Positions 8,817-18,515 are shown, counted from the stretch's first letter. The stretch: 64,000 bases of DNA from Novosphingobium guangzhouense (GCF_002896965.1 NZ_LYMM01000040.1:186001-250000); one strand, 5' to 3'. Program-made: numbers and translations. Notes: generated by a model from the letters alone, not told the origin.

Positions 8817-9950
8817 TCAACCTTCTGCCAGCCAGGAGGTGATCGTGCCACCACGCGCCCGCACGATCCAGGCCTGCACCAGCCGAACGGCGTGGATCAG
8901 GCACGACACGGCGGTCCACCATGCAACGGCGACAAGGCCGATATCGGGGCGGGAGAATACCATCGCCACGAACAGGATCACCATGTTCGGGTTGCGCCGC
9001 GCCGTGATCAGGCGGAACTTGCTGTCGAACGGCCGCCACACGTGGATGTGCATGCCGGCAGAGCGGATGAAGGCGCCCTCGATCAGCCGCTGGACCACAT
9101 AGCCCCCCTGGATCGCGCCCTGTACCCACCAGAAGGTCGCCGGGTCATAGGCCAGCCCCCAGGCGCCGAGGCCGGTCGCCCAGAACCACCACCAGAACGG
9201 CGGATGGACAAGATCCATGCCATGGTCGAACACGTTGCCCCAGGCAGACGAGGTGATCGTGCAGCGCGCCAGCTTGCCGTCCACGGTGTCTAGCACCATG
9301 AACACCAGACCAAGCGCCATGCCCAGCCAGTAGTGGCCATAAGCGAAAAGCACCGTGGCGATCACGCAGAACACCGCGCCCACCGTGGTCACCATGTTCG
9401 GCGTGACGCCCAGCTTCGCGCAGATGCGCGTCAGCACCAGCGCCCATTCCGGCCAGAGGTACTTGGTCAGCACATCGGTCACGCCCTTGTAGGCGCCGAA
9501 GTAGCTGGCCCGCTCGATCGGCCGGAGGGTGGAAGGCGTCAGCGCCATCAGGAACGGCGTTTCGCGCTTGCGAAGCTGCTTGTTCTCGATCGTCGGGCCA
9601 TCTTCGTAGGCGACGACATCGAACCCGGCCGAATCGGCCAGCGGAATGCCCGCCGCCATCGCCGCCGCGACTCGCGCAGCCTGATGTGCATCTGCAGCAT
9701 GGGCAAGCGCCGGAATGCCGCCCAGTGTCAGCACCGTGCCGGGTCGGGAAGTGATGTTTCCGAACCACGCCGGATCCCATGCGAAAGCCGCGTTGGACAG
9801 GATCGCGGCGCTTTCGGGAACGCTGTCGACGGGTTCGAGACCGGCGGCGCGGGCAATCCGGCCGACACGTACCGAGGGGCTCAGCCCCCAGAGCCTGACG
9901 GGGTTTTCGCCGATCGTGACGACCGGCAGCACTTGCGTATTCTGGACCAT
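8817..9950 (-). CDS. CDP-alcohol phosphatidyltransferase with N-terminal extension
   Basis: 377-residue membrane enzyme. The complete family signature D-x2-D-G-x2-A-R-x8-G-x3-D-x3-D is seen at residues 221-246 (VLDTVDGKLARC onward to FDHGMD), within about six membrane segments. It should transfer a phospho-alcohol between a CDP-activated donor and an acceptor alcohol. Residues 1-170 are extra: they resemble a degraded nucleotidyltransferase domain followed by a linker (KGVTDVLTKYLWP) like that of the fused inositol-phosphate cytidylyltransferase / di-inositol-phosphate synthases, but without the G-x-G-x-R loop. ATG 9950 is chosen; TTG 9986 is also open. The HIT gene follows after four bases. 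Confidence 0.9.
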   Translation of the reverse strand: MVQNTQVLPVVTIGENPVRLWGLSPSVRVGRIARAAGLEPVDSVPESAAILSNAAFAWDPAWFGNITSRPGTVLTLGGIPALAHAADAHQAARVAAAMAAGIPLADSAGFDVVAYEDGPTIENKQLRKRETPFLMALTPSTLRPIERASYFGAYKGVTDVLTKYLWPEWALVLTRICAKLGVTPNMVTTVGAVFCVIATVLFAYGHYWLGMALGLVFMVLDTVDGKLARCTITSSAWGNVFDHGMDLVHPPFWWWFWATGLGAWGLAYDPATFWWVQGAIQGGYVVQRLIEGAFIRSAGMHIHVWRPFDSKFRLITARRNPNMVILFVAMVFSRPDIGLVAVAWWTAVSCLIHAVRLVQAWIVRARGGTITSWLAEG

Positions 9951-10075
9951 AGGCCGCCACGTAGTCCCTTGCCGGCCGAGTGACAATCCGGCTGCCCTGC
10001 TTGCGCCACATACGTGTCAATACGGCCACAAACGCCATGAAACTGTAACTCAAATGTGTCAGAGCATATTTCTGG

Positions 10076-11155
10076 ATGATTTTCCTGACCGGCGACACTA
10101 AATGGGTCGCCGTGCACGGAAGCATTCACACGTTCGAAACGCTGCCGATCTTCGGCGAGCTTGGTCGCCGGGATGGCGCGCGCACGGTGCGCCCCGTCCG
10201 TCGTGGCCGCGCGGTTCCGCTGGTCGGCATCGTCCGCAATCCCCGCAGCCATCGCAACAAGGGCATCTCGCCCGAAATGGCCGATTGCTCCAACATCCTG
10301 ACCCAGACCCCCTCCACGCGCGAGGAACTGCATTACACGCTGGCGGAGTTCGCCCGGCGCGGGATCGACTATCTGGTGGTGGACGGCGGCGACGGCACCG
10401 TTCGCGATGTGCTTTCCGCAGGTGCGGATATCTTCGGCGACGACTGGCCGACCTTCATCGTGCTGCCCAAGGGCAAGACGAATGCGCTGGCGGTCGATCT
10501 GGGCCTGCCCAACAAGTGGTCGCTGGCCGAAGCGCTGGCCGCTGCCCATCGTGGCCGCACCATCGCCCGCAGTCCGCTGCGGATCACCCCGCAGGGTGAT
10601 GCCGCGCATTGCGTGCAGGGCTTCATCCTTGGCACCGGCGCCTTTTCGATCGCGACCGAGGCAGGGCAGGAGGCGCACCGTCGCGGCCTGTTCAACAGCT
10701 TCGCGGTCGGCCTAACGATCCTGTGGGGCGTGATGCAGACGCTGTTCGGCGGCGCCCGCAACGCCTGGCGCGCCTGCACCCCGACCCGCATCGTCGATCG
10801 CCACACCGGCCAGCACCTGCCCTACAAGGGCAAGGGCAGCGCCGACGAACGCTACCTGACGATCGCCACCACTTTCGAACAGTTCCCGCTGGGCGCCCGC
10901 CCGTTCGGCCGCAACCCGGCGCCGGGCCTCAAGCTGGCGGTGATCGACTGGCCGGTCCGCTGGCTGGTAGCCCTGCTGCCCGCGATGATGTTCGGCCTCA
11001 ACCTCAAGCTGTTCGGCCGCTACGGCGCACACCGCGTCAGCGCCAGCGAGGTGGATATGGATATCGGCGGCTCGTTCATCCTTGACGGTGAGGCCTTCCC
11101 CGGCGGCCGCTACGTGCTGGCCGAAGGACCGCAGATCAACTTCGTCGTTCCCTGA
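10076..11155 (+). CDS. Lipid kinase of the diacylglycerol/sphingoid kinase family
   Basis: 359 residues with the DAGK catalytic-domain signature YLVVDGGDGTVRDVL (GGDGT at residues 104-108), preceded by GIVRNPRSHRNKG, the N-P-x-S strand of this fold, and ending in the beta-sandwich half with DGEAFPGGRYVL. Members phosphorylate diacylglycerol, ceramide or sphingoid bases with ATP at the inner membrane. It is divergent from the CDP-alcohol phosphatidyltransferase (125-base shared control region) and heads an apparent operon with the next two genes. Sphingomonads are rich in sphingolipids, so ceramide is a realistic substrate alongside diacylglycerol. The exact start among nearby codons is uncertain. 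Confidence 0.92.
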   Translation: MIFLTGDTKWVAVHGSIHTFETLPIFGELGRRDGARTVRPVRRGRAVPLVGIVRNPRSHRNKGISPEMADCSNILTQTPSTREELHYTLAEFARRGIDYLVVDGGDGTVRDVLSAGADIFGDDWPTFIVLPKGKTNALAVDLGLPNKWSLAEALAAAHRGRTIARSPLRITPQGDAAHCVQGFILGTGAFSIATEAGQEAHRRGLFNSFAVGLTILWGVMQTLFGGARNAWRACTPTRIVDRHTGQHLPYKGKGSADERYLTIATTFEQFPLGARPFGRNPAPGLKLAVIDWPVRWLVALLPAMMFGLNLKLFGRYGAHRVSASEVDMDIGGSFILDGEAFPGGRYVLAEGPQINFVVP

Positions 11156-11209
11156 CTGCGCGACAAGCAGGGGCAACAGGCAGGCTTGTAATTGCCGCAA
11201 GCCTGCCCG

Positions 11210-12142
11210 ATGGACGCGGCAATGATCGCTCGAACTTCCCCGGATGCCCGGTCTCTGGATGACCGCATAGCCTTCGCACTGACGCGCGAAGTCGTGCCCG
11301 AAGTGCGCGCCTTCGCGCAAAGGCTGGCCGATGCGGCCGATGCGCTGGGCGTGCTGTTCTACGGATCGAACTTGCGCACCGGATCGCTGGAAGGCGTGCT
11401 GGACTTCTATGTCCTGCTGCCGGGCGCGCAGGTCGAACGCATCTGGCCGCGCGTCAGCTATCACGAATGGACGCATGAGGGCGTGCCCTTGCGCGCCAAG
11501 GTCGCCACGATGGCGCTGGAAACCTTCCGCGCCGCCGCCGCCGGAGAGCGGGTGGACACCACCATCTGGGCGCGGTTCGTCCAGCCGAGCGCGCTTGCCT
11601 GGCAGCGCGACGATGCCGCCGGAACCGCCATCGCACAGGCCGTGGCAGGCGCCGCCCGCACCGCCGCCCGCCTTGCCGTGGCGCTGGGGCCGGATACCGG
11701 CACACCCGAGGACTACTGGCGCGCCTTGTTCCGCGCGACATATGCCGCCGAATTCCGCGTCGAAAAGGCAGGCCGCGAGGATTCGATCCTTGCCGCCAAC
11801 CGCGCGCACTTCGACGGCCTGCTGCCGCTGGCGCTCGAAGCCGCCGGGATAGCCTTCACGCAGGACGGGGAACGTCTGCGCCCGGCCCTTGCCGCAAGCG
11901 AACGGGCGGGCATCCTGTCATGGTGGGCACGGCGCAGAAGGCTGGGCAAACCGTACAACGTCCTGCGGCTGCTGAAAGCCTCAACCACCTTCGAAGGCGC
12001 TGCCCGCTATGCCGCCTGGAAGATAGAGCGTCACACCGGCGTCCCGGTGAAGATCACCCCCTGGCGCGAACGCCACCCCATCCTCGCCGCCCCCGGAGTG
12101 CTATGGCAGGTCTGGCGCGGCAAGCGGGAGAAGACCGCATGA
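11210..12142 (+). CDS. Tam41-like nucleotidyltransferase (possible CDP-diacylglycerol synthase)
   Basis: 310 residues, no signal peptide. I see four stretches that parallel mitochondrial phosphatidate cytidylyltransferase Tam41 in order: FYGSNLRTG...VLDFYVLLP (residues 50-71, the G-S loop and Asp strand), VPLRAKVATMALETF (92-106), TTIWARFVQPS (117-127, matching A-G-R-x-x-K-P), and ATYAAEFRVEK (176-186, matching S-Y-x-G-D-x-R). Tam41 makes CDP-diacylglycerol from phosphatidate and CTP. The position after a lipid kinase and near a CDP-alcohol transferase fits. The start is uncertain (TTG 11192, ATG 11210 or 11222). The alignment is from memory, so the assignment is inference. The stop overlaps the next gene as ATGA. 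Confidence 0.7.
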   Translation: MDAAMIARTSPDARSLDDRIAFALTREVVPEVRAFAQRLADAADALGVLFYGSNLRTGSLEGVLDFYVLLPGAQVERIWPRVSYHEWTHEGVPLRAKVATMALETFRAAAAGERVDTTIWARFVQPSALAWQRDDAAGTAIAQAVAGAARTAARLAVALGPDTGTPEDYWRALFRATYAAEFRVEKAGREDSILAANRAHFDGLLPLALEAAGIAFTQDGERLRPALAASERAGILSWWARRRRLGKPYNVLRLLKASTTFEGAARYAAWKIERHTGVPVKITPWRERHPILAAPGVLWQVWRGKREKTA

Positions 12143-12891
12143 ACGCCCTGATCCTGGCCGGTTCGCGCCCCGGCGCACCCGATCCGGTGGCCGAAGCGGC
12201 AGGCACTGCGCACAAGTCGCTGGTGGAAATCGCGGGGCAGCCGATGCTCGCCCATGTCGTCGCCGCGCTGCGCGATGGCGAGATCGATCGCATCGCCGTC
12301 TCCGCAAGCGATCCGCAGGTCCGCGATCTGGCGATTTCGCTCGGCTGCGAGGTGCTTGCTACCGGCGCCGGCCCCAGTGCCAGCGTGGCGATCGGGCTGG
12401 AGGCTCTGGGCGCGCCGCTGCTGGTCACCACCAGCGACCATGCGCTGCTAAAGGGGCAATGGGTGCGCGATTTCCTGGCCGACACGCCAGGCGGAAGCGA
12501 CGTTGCCATCCTGCTTGCCCGGCGCGAGGCGATCGAGGCGGCGATGCCCGGCAGCCGCCGCACGTACCTGCGCTTCGCTGACGGGCACTGGTCGGGCTGC
12601 AACCTTTTCCTGCTGGCAAGTCCGCGCGCGGAACTGGCGATCGATACCTGGAAGATGGTCGAAGCCGACCGCAAGCGCCCCTGGCGCATCGCCGCGCGCC
12701 TCGGCATCGGCATGCTGGTGGGCTACGCGCTTGGCCGCCTGACGCTGGCCGACGCGATCAGCAAGCTGGGGCGCAAGATCGGCGTCACCGCCAGCCTCGT
12801 CGCCGCAAGGGACGGGCTGGCCGCGGTGGACGTGGACAAGCCCGCCGACCTTGCAGACGCGCGCGCGATCATGGATGCACGCCCAGGCTGA
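12139..12891 (+). CDS. MobA-like NTP transferase
   Basis: 250-residue protein of the MobA-like nucleotidyltransferase group. It starts MNALILAGSRPGAPDP, a variant of the L-x-G-G-x-S-x-R-x-G loop, then HKSLVEIAGQPMLAHVVAAL with the conserved Lys, and LLVTTSDHALL, the metal-Asp strand. An ATGA overlap with the Tam41-like gene fixes the start at 12139 and indicates one operon with the lipid kinase. The region IAARLGIGMLVGYALGRLTL is hydrophobic and may bring the protein to the membrane. Which phosphorylated alcohol or sugar it activates is unknown; it is the second nucleotidyltransferase of the cluster. Confidence 0.85.
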   Translation: MNALILAGSRPGAPDPVAEAAGTAHKSLVEIAGQPMLAHVVAALRDGEIDRIAVSASDPQVRDLAISLGCEVLATGAGPSASVAIGLEALGAPLLVTTSDHALLKGQWVRDFLADTPGGSDVAILLARREAIEAAMPGSRRTYLRFADGHWSGCNLFLLASPRAELAIDTWKMVEADRKRPWRIAARLGIGMLVGYALGRLTLADAISKLGRKIGVTASLVAARDGLAAVDVDKPADLADARAIMDARPG

Positions 12892-12898
12892 ACGCCTC

Positions 12899-13420
12899 TC
12901 ACATATATTTCATCTGGATCCGGATCGACTTTACGCCATCGCCTACCGGCACGCCGACCTTGGTGTAGCTGGGCTTGCCCAGATTGAAGATGTTGATCGA
13001 CGGGTTGTTCGACATCGCGCCACCGTCGGTGCGGATGTCGGTTTCCCCATTGCCGTTCACGTCATGGCGCACCGCGACGCCATACGTGCCCGATGCCGGA
13101 AGCGGGACGCAGAAGGTCATCGATCCGGCGCGCGCGGGCACCTCTATGCGCGACAGCCACTTGCCCTTCACCAGCCACTCGCCCGACGTGGCGCGATAGG
13201 ACTGGACGCGCAGCTTGCCAGAGGACGACTTGATCCCGTCCACGGTGACCATCATCGCCGGCCCCTTGTCGGACTGGCAGCGGCCCATCTCGTTGCGGAT
13301 TTCATTGCGATATTGGGCAAGAGCCGGAACCGGCGCGGCAAGACCCGCAACCGCGACAAGCGCGGCGGCAGTGCTGGTACGGTGAAGCACAGTGCGATAC
13401 AGGGCGTTGGTCTTGATCAT
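12899..13420 (-). CDS. Secreted DUF2141-family protein
   Basis: 173 residues with a Sec signal peptide (positive start, hydrophobic AALVAVAGLAAPVPALAQ, cleavage expected after ALA near residue 35). The rest matches DUF2141: VTVDGIKSSSGKLRVQSYRA, then GTYGVAVRHDVNGNGETD, a Ca-loop-like acidic turn typical of the family, and a C-terminal all-beta finish. The role is unknown; such proteins are periplasmic or outer-membrane-associated. The start ATG 13420 has GGAAGAG just upstream. The longer frame to 13507 would put a disordered tail before the signal peptide and is rejected. It is convergent with the lipid-cluster operon. Confidence 0.88.
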   Translation of the reverse strand: MIKTNALYRTVLHRTSTAAALVAVAGLAAPVPALAQYRNEIRNEMGRCQSDKGPAMMVTVDGIKSSSGKLRVQSYRATSGEWLVKGKWLSRIEVPARAGSMTFCVPLPASGTYGVAVRHDVNGNGETDIRTDGGAMSNNPSINIFNLGKPSYTKVGVPVGDGVKSIRIQMKYM

Positions 13421-13679
13421 CTCTCTTCCGTTTGCTGGGTCCGCACGGCAAGCGTGGCCGCTTGAAACCCTCTTGTCGTGCCCAGGTGCCCGAAAAGCGG
13501 TGAACACGCACTGAACTTTCCGTTCGACCGCCGGAAAGCCCCGCCCGGTCGCATATCGGGCGAAAACCGACCTGCGCCTCTCTTGCTACAAGATCGCGTG
13601 TGGAAAACGCTGCCCCCGGCGCTTGTCGCCCCAAGATGTGGTGGCGTATCGCTGGGAAAAGGAGCGTTCGTTTCTGCCC

Positions 13680-14342
13680 ATGACAATTCCGCTGATTTCC
13701 CCTTCGATCCTGTCCGCCGACTTCGCCCGGCTCGGAGAGGAAGTGCGCGCCATCGACGAGGCCGGTTGCGACTGGGTCCATGTCGACGTCATGGACGGCC
13801 ACTTCGTACCCAACATCACCATCGGCCCGGCCGTGGTCAAGGCGCTGCGCCCGCACAGCACCAAGCCCTTCGACGTCCACCTGATGATCTCTCCGGTCGA
13901 TGCCTACCTCGAAGCCTTCGCGGAAGCGGGCGCGGATTACATCACCGTCCACCCCGAGGCGGGCCCCCACGTCCACCGCACGGTGCAGACGATCCGCAAC
14001 CTGGGCAAGAAGGCAGGCATCTCGCTCAACCCGGCGACGCCCGCCAAGATGCTGGACTATCTGATCGACGAGATCGACCTGGTCCTGATCATGAGCGTCA
14101 ACCCCGGCTTCGGCGGGCAGAGCTTCATCTCCAGCCAGCTTCGCAAGATCGAGGCGGTGCGCAAGATGATCGACAAGTCGGGCCGTGACATCCGGCTTGA
14201 GGTCGACGGCGGCGTCGACGCCAAGACCGCGCCGCTGTGCGTCTCGGCGGGCGCTGACGTGCTGGTCGCGGGCTCCGCCACCTTCAAGGGCGGAACTTCG
14301 CAGTACGCGGCGAACATCAAGACGCTCAAGGGTCTCGAATAG
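13680..14342 (+). CDS. rpe: Ribulose-phosphate 3-epimerase
   Basis: 220-residue TIM barrel that interconverts ribulose-5-P and xylulose-5-P in the pentose phosphate pathway. The family signatures are all present: [34 protein letters not shown] (catalytic Asp and metal His), [18 protein letters not shown] (phosphate loop) and VDGGV. AAAAGGAG lies upstream of ATG 13680; the frame upstream to 13623 adds nothing family-like. The heparinase-like gene follows two bases after its stop, so the two are probably co-transcribed, and purH lies next. Confidence 0.97.
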   Translation: MTIPLISPSILSADFARLGEEVRAIDEAGCDWVHVDVMDGHFVPNITIGPAVVKALRPHSTKPFDVHLMISPVDAYLEAFAEAGADYITVHPEAGPHVHRTVQTIRNLGKKAGISLNPATPAKMLDYLIDEIDLVLIMSVNPGFGGQSFISSQLRKIEAVRKMIDKSGRDIRLEVDGGVDAKTAPLCVSAGADVLVAGSATFKGGTSQYAANIKTLKGLE

Positions 14343-14344
14343 GC

Positions 14345-16231
14345 ATGACCGCCGACACCCGCTTCAGCCCGGCGGCATGGAACCCGCGCAAGGAGCGGGC
14401 GGAGGAGGGTGTCATGACCGAAAGTGCCGAAAGCAGCGCCACGGCAGTTCGCCCCGCTCCGACGATGGCCCCGACGAAGGACGTCGCTCATATCGAGCCC
14501 GGCCGCGCACTGGCGCTTGTCGATTTTTCCGCACCTTCGGTGGGGCTGGGAGAGCGGTTCATCCGCATGGCCTATCGCGCCGGGGTGCCCGGCGCGATGC
14601 TGTCCGGGCCCATGGGCAGGAAGGCCCGCACGCGCCTGCTGGCCACTGTCAACAACACCCTGCCCGGCAACCGCATGGCCGGAACCGCGATCCGCGCCGG
14701 GCATTTCCTGGTCCACGGTGCCAAGACGCCGATCGCCCAGATCGACTTCGCGGGCGCCGCGCGGGTCACGCCGCCGCTGGAGAAGGTGGTTCATTCCTTC
14801 TCGTGGCTGACAGATCTTGAAGCCTGCGCGCCCCGCGAACAGGGCGCCCCGGTGGCTGAACGCGTGCTCATGGCCTGGCTTCAGGCGAACCCCAAGCCGC
14901 CCGCCAAGCCCGGCACCAAGGGCGGCCCTGCATGGAGCGTGGGCAACACGGGCACCCGCCTTGCAAACTGGCTGGCGCATGCCCCGCTGATCCTTTCGGG
15001 CGAGAAGGCGCTGCGTATCCGCACGCTGGAGCACATCGCCGTCACCGCGCGCTGGCTCGACCGCCACGTCACCAGTGCCGAAGATGCCCTTGCCGAAGTA
15101 GCGGGCTGGGTGGGCATCGTCGCCGCCGGACTGCTGCTGCCCGATGGCCGCCCGCGCCGCCTCTACGGCGAAGCCGGGCTGATCAAGGCGCTGGGCGAAC
15201 TGATGGGCGATGACGGCGGCGTACTGTCGCGCAGCCCGCTGGCGCAGATGGAAGCGATCGCGCTGCTGGTGCGGCTGCGCAACTGCTATCACGCCACGCG
15301 CCGCGACGCCCCTTCCGCCATGGAGCGCGTCATCGAACTGCTGGTGCCGCCGCTGCTGGCGCTGACGCACGGCGATGGCGGCCTAGGATCATGGCAGGGC
15401 GGCTGGGCCGTGGACGCCGCCGACGTGGAGGCGCTGATCCACGCCAGCGGCGTGCGCACGCGCCCGCTTCGCGATGTGCGCCAGTGGGGCTATCAGCGCG
15501 TATCCGCGCACAAGTCCGTCCTTCAGTTCGATACCGCCCCGCCGCCGATGCCCGCGCAGGCGCGCTTCGGCTGCGCCTCGACGCTGGCTTTCGAATTTTC
15601 CCATGGGCCGCATCGCATCGTCGTCAACTGCGGCGGCGCGGCAAGCGGCGGCGGGCTGGTGCCGGTGCGGCTTGAGCAGGGCCTGCGCGCCACGGCCGCG
15701 CATTCGACCCTGACGCTTGACGATGCCAATTCCACCGCCGTGCTTATCAACGGCATGATCGGGTCGGGCGTCACCGAAGTGGCGGTGGATCGCAAGACGC
15801 TGCCGCAGGAAAACGGCTCCAACGCCACCCGCCTCGATGCCAGCCACAACGGCTACGCCACGCGCTATGGCCTGACCCACCAGCGCATCCTGCTGCTGCG
15901 CGACGATGGCAGCGAACTGCGCGGCGAAGACCTGCTGCTGCCCGCAGGCAAGAAGGGCAAGCGCGGCAAGGTCGGCTTCGCGATCCGCTTCCACCTTGGC
16001 CCGGACGTGGACGTCAACCTGACCGCCGACGGCCGGGGCGCCGGCCTGTCCCTGCCAGACGGCAGCTACTGGCAGTTCCGCTCTGCCAGCGACGAAGGGG
16101 AAATGACGGTCGAGGATTCGCTCTGGGTCGATGGTCAGGGCCGCCCGCAGGCGACGCAACAGATCGTCGTTCAGGGCATGGTTTCGCGCGGCGGCGGGAC
16201 TTTCGGCTGGATCATCAAGAAGATGAATTGA
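14345..16231 (+). CDS. Heparinase II/III-like protein, cytoplasmic form
   Basis: Up to 628 residues, or 605 from ATG 14414 (MTESAESS). The C-terminal half matches the Heparinase_II_III domain: FEFSHGPHRIVVNCGG, ATAAHSTLTLDDANST and HNGYATRYGLTHQRIL, where H-S-T and the His in SHNGY are usual active-site landmarks of these polysaccharide lyases. The N-terminal part is alpha-helical and could be the toroid domain. There is no signal peptide, unlike true heparinases, so a periplasmic lyase role is not supported. In my recollection this gene sits between rpe and purH in many sphingomonads, which suggests a conserved envelope or housekeeping job. Activity is unknown. Confidence 0.88.
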   Translation: MTADTRFSPAAWNPRKERAEEGVMTESAESSATAVRPAPTMAPTKDVAHIEPGRALALVDFSAPSVGLGERFIRMAYRAGVPGAMLSGPMGRKARTRLLATVNNTLPGNRMAGTAIRAGHFLVHGAKTPIAQIDFAGAARVTPPLEKVVHSFSWLTDLEACAPREQGAPVAERVLMAWLQANPKPPAKPGTKGGPAWSVGNTGTRLANWLAHAPLILSGEKALRIRTLEHIAVTARWLDRHVTSAEDALAEVAGWVGIVAAGLLLPDGRPRRLYGEAGLIKALGELMGDDGGVLSRSPLAQMEAIALLVRLRNCYHATRRDAPSAMERVIELLVPPLLALTHGDGGLGSWQGGWAVDAADVEALIHASGVRTRPLRDVRQWGYQRVSAHKSVLQFDTAPPPMPAQARFGCASTLAFEFSHGPHRIVVNCGGAASGGGLVPVRLEQGLRATAAHSTLTLDDANSTAVLINGMIGSGVTEVAVDRKTLPQENGSNATRLDASHNGYATRYGLTHQRILLLRDDGSELRGEDLLLPAGKKGKRGKVGFAIRFHLGPDVDVNLTADGRGAGLSLPDGSYWQFRSASDEGEMTVEDSLWVDGQGRPQATQQIVVQGMVSRGGGTFGWIIKKMN

Positions 16232-16243
16232 TTGCAGCCCCGC

Positions 16244-16271
16244 TTGTAGAAGTACGCCGCCGGTGTATATT
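16244..16271 (+). promoter_or_regulatory. Possible sigma-70-type promoter, antisense to the small peptide gene
   Basis: TTGTAG (16244-16249), 16 bases, then TATATT (16266-16271). Transcription would start near 16278 and run toward the hairpin at 16316-16347 and the 3' part of the peptide gene on the opposite strand. This is the geometry of an antisense RNA in a type I toxin-antitoxin pair. It is seen by eye only and is not unusual enough to be certain. Confidence 0.35.
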
Positions 16272-16315
16272 GCAAGAGCTGTCTGTGTATCTATGCGATC
16301 ACCTTCAAGACAAAA

Positions 16316-16347
16316 GAGAGGCGCGCTATGCCAGTAGCGCGCCTCTC
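16316..16347 (-). terminator. Rho-independent terminator on the minus strand
   Basis: A perfect 13-bp stem (16316-16328 with 16335-16347) closes a 6-base loop, and on the minus strand is followed directly by TTTTG. It serves a minus-strand transcript that ends here; the only reading frame positioned to use it is the small hydrophobic peptide whose stop lies 41 bases upstream. On the plus strand it is followed by GCCG, so it should not terminate plus-strand transcription well. Confidence 0.85.
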
Positions 16348-16388
16348 GCCGTTCGGGGGACAGGTGCCAGCCCATCCCCCTCCCGTCA

Positions 16389-16490
16389 TCACTTGTTGCG
16401 GCTCATCTCCACGACCTTGAGAACAAGCGTCGTGAAGGCGAGGCACGCCATGATGATGAGTATTGCTATCTCTATATCTATTTGAATCAC
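16389..16490 (-). CDS. Small hydrophobic peptide, type I toxin-like
   Basis: A 30-33 codon frame ending in TGA at 16391-16389. It encodes a short acidic start, one membrane-spanning stretch (IEIAILIIMACLAFTTLVLK) and a charged tail, KVVEMSRNK. Size and layout resemble small membrane toxins of type I systems, including the holin-like toxins known in Firmicutes. GGAGGTGAT (16494-16486) matches nine bases of the anti-16S sequence exactly. The start codon is odd: GTG 16490 overlaps that site, and the codon at the ideal distance is ATA 16481, so the true start is unresolved. The segment is AT-richer than its surroundings. A terminator follows. The function is inferred. Confidence 0.5.
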   Translation of the reverse strand: MIQIDIEIAILIIMACLAFTTLVLKVVEMSRNK

Positions 16491-16685
16491 CTCCCTCTGC
16501 AGCGGGAATTCGGGTTTCCCCGCGCTGCGCCAACGGCTTAACTGAAAATGCGGCGCCCTCAGGATTAACACTCCTTCACCAACCCGCCCCCTCCAGGCCC
16601 CGGAGAACCGCGCCGTACTTGCCCCGACCGCCCTGCCGTCCTAAGGGCGCGCGCGAAGAGACATTCGCCAGGGAAGCCCGCACTC

Positions 16686-18278
<1,593 letters not shown>

Positions 18279-18314
18279 GGGGTCTTGCGCAGGGCTGCGG
18301 AAGGAACATCGGCG

Positions 18315-18515
18315 ATGATGGTTACGGGGCTTGGCCCGCTCGTCGTCGTCGGTTTCCTGATCGGGCTGACACTTGCGGCGGTACTGCTTCGGCTTGGGCG
18401 TCTACGCTCGCCGGCAAGCGCTTTCGCCGCTGCGGCGCTGCCTTTCGGATGCGCCGCCCTGCCCGTGATCGGACTCGTAATGATTTCGGTATTTGTGACA
18501 GCCATCGGTCAATAA
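18315..18515 (+). CDS. Small two-helix membrane protein of unknown function
   Basis: 66 residues from ATG 18315, preceded by GGAAGGA at a nine-base distance, which is why this start is preferred over the one at 18285. It has two long hydrophobic stretches (about residues 5-23 and 38-62) joined by an arginine-containing turn (LLRLGRLRSPAS), and resembles the many small integral membrane proteins of no known role. It follows purH closely and may be co-transcribed. I do not recognise a family. Confidence 0.6.
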   Translation: MMVTGLGPLVVVGFLIGLTLAAVLLRLGRLRSPASAFAAAALPFGCAALPVIGLVMISVFVTAIGQ

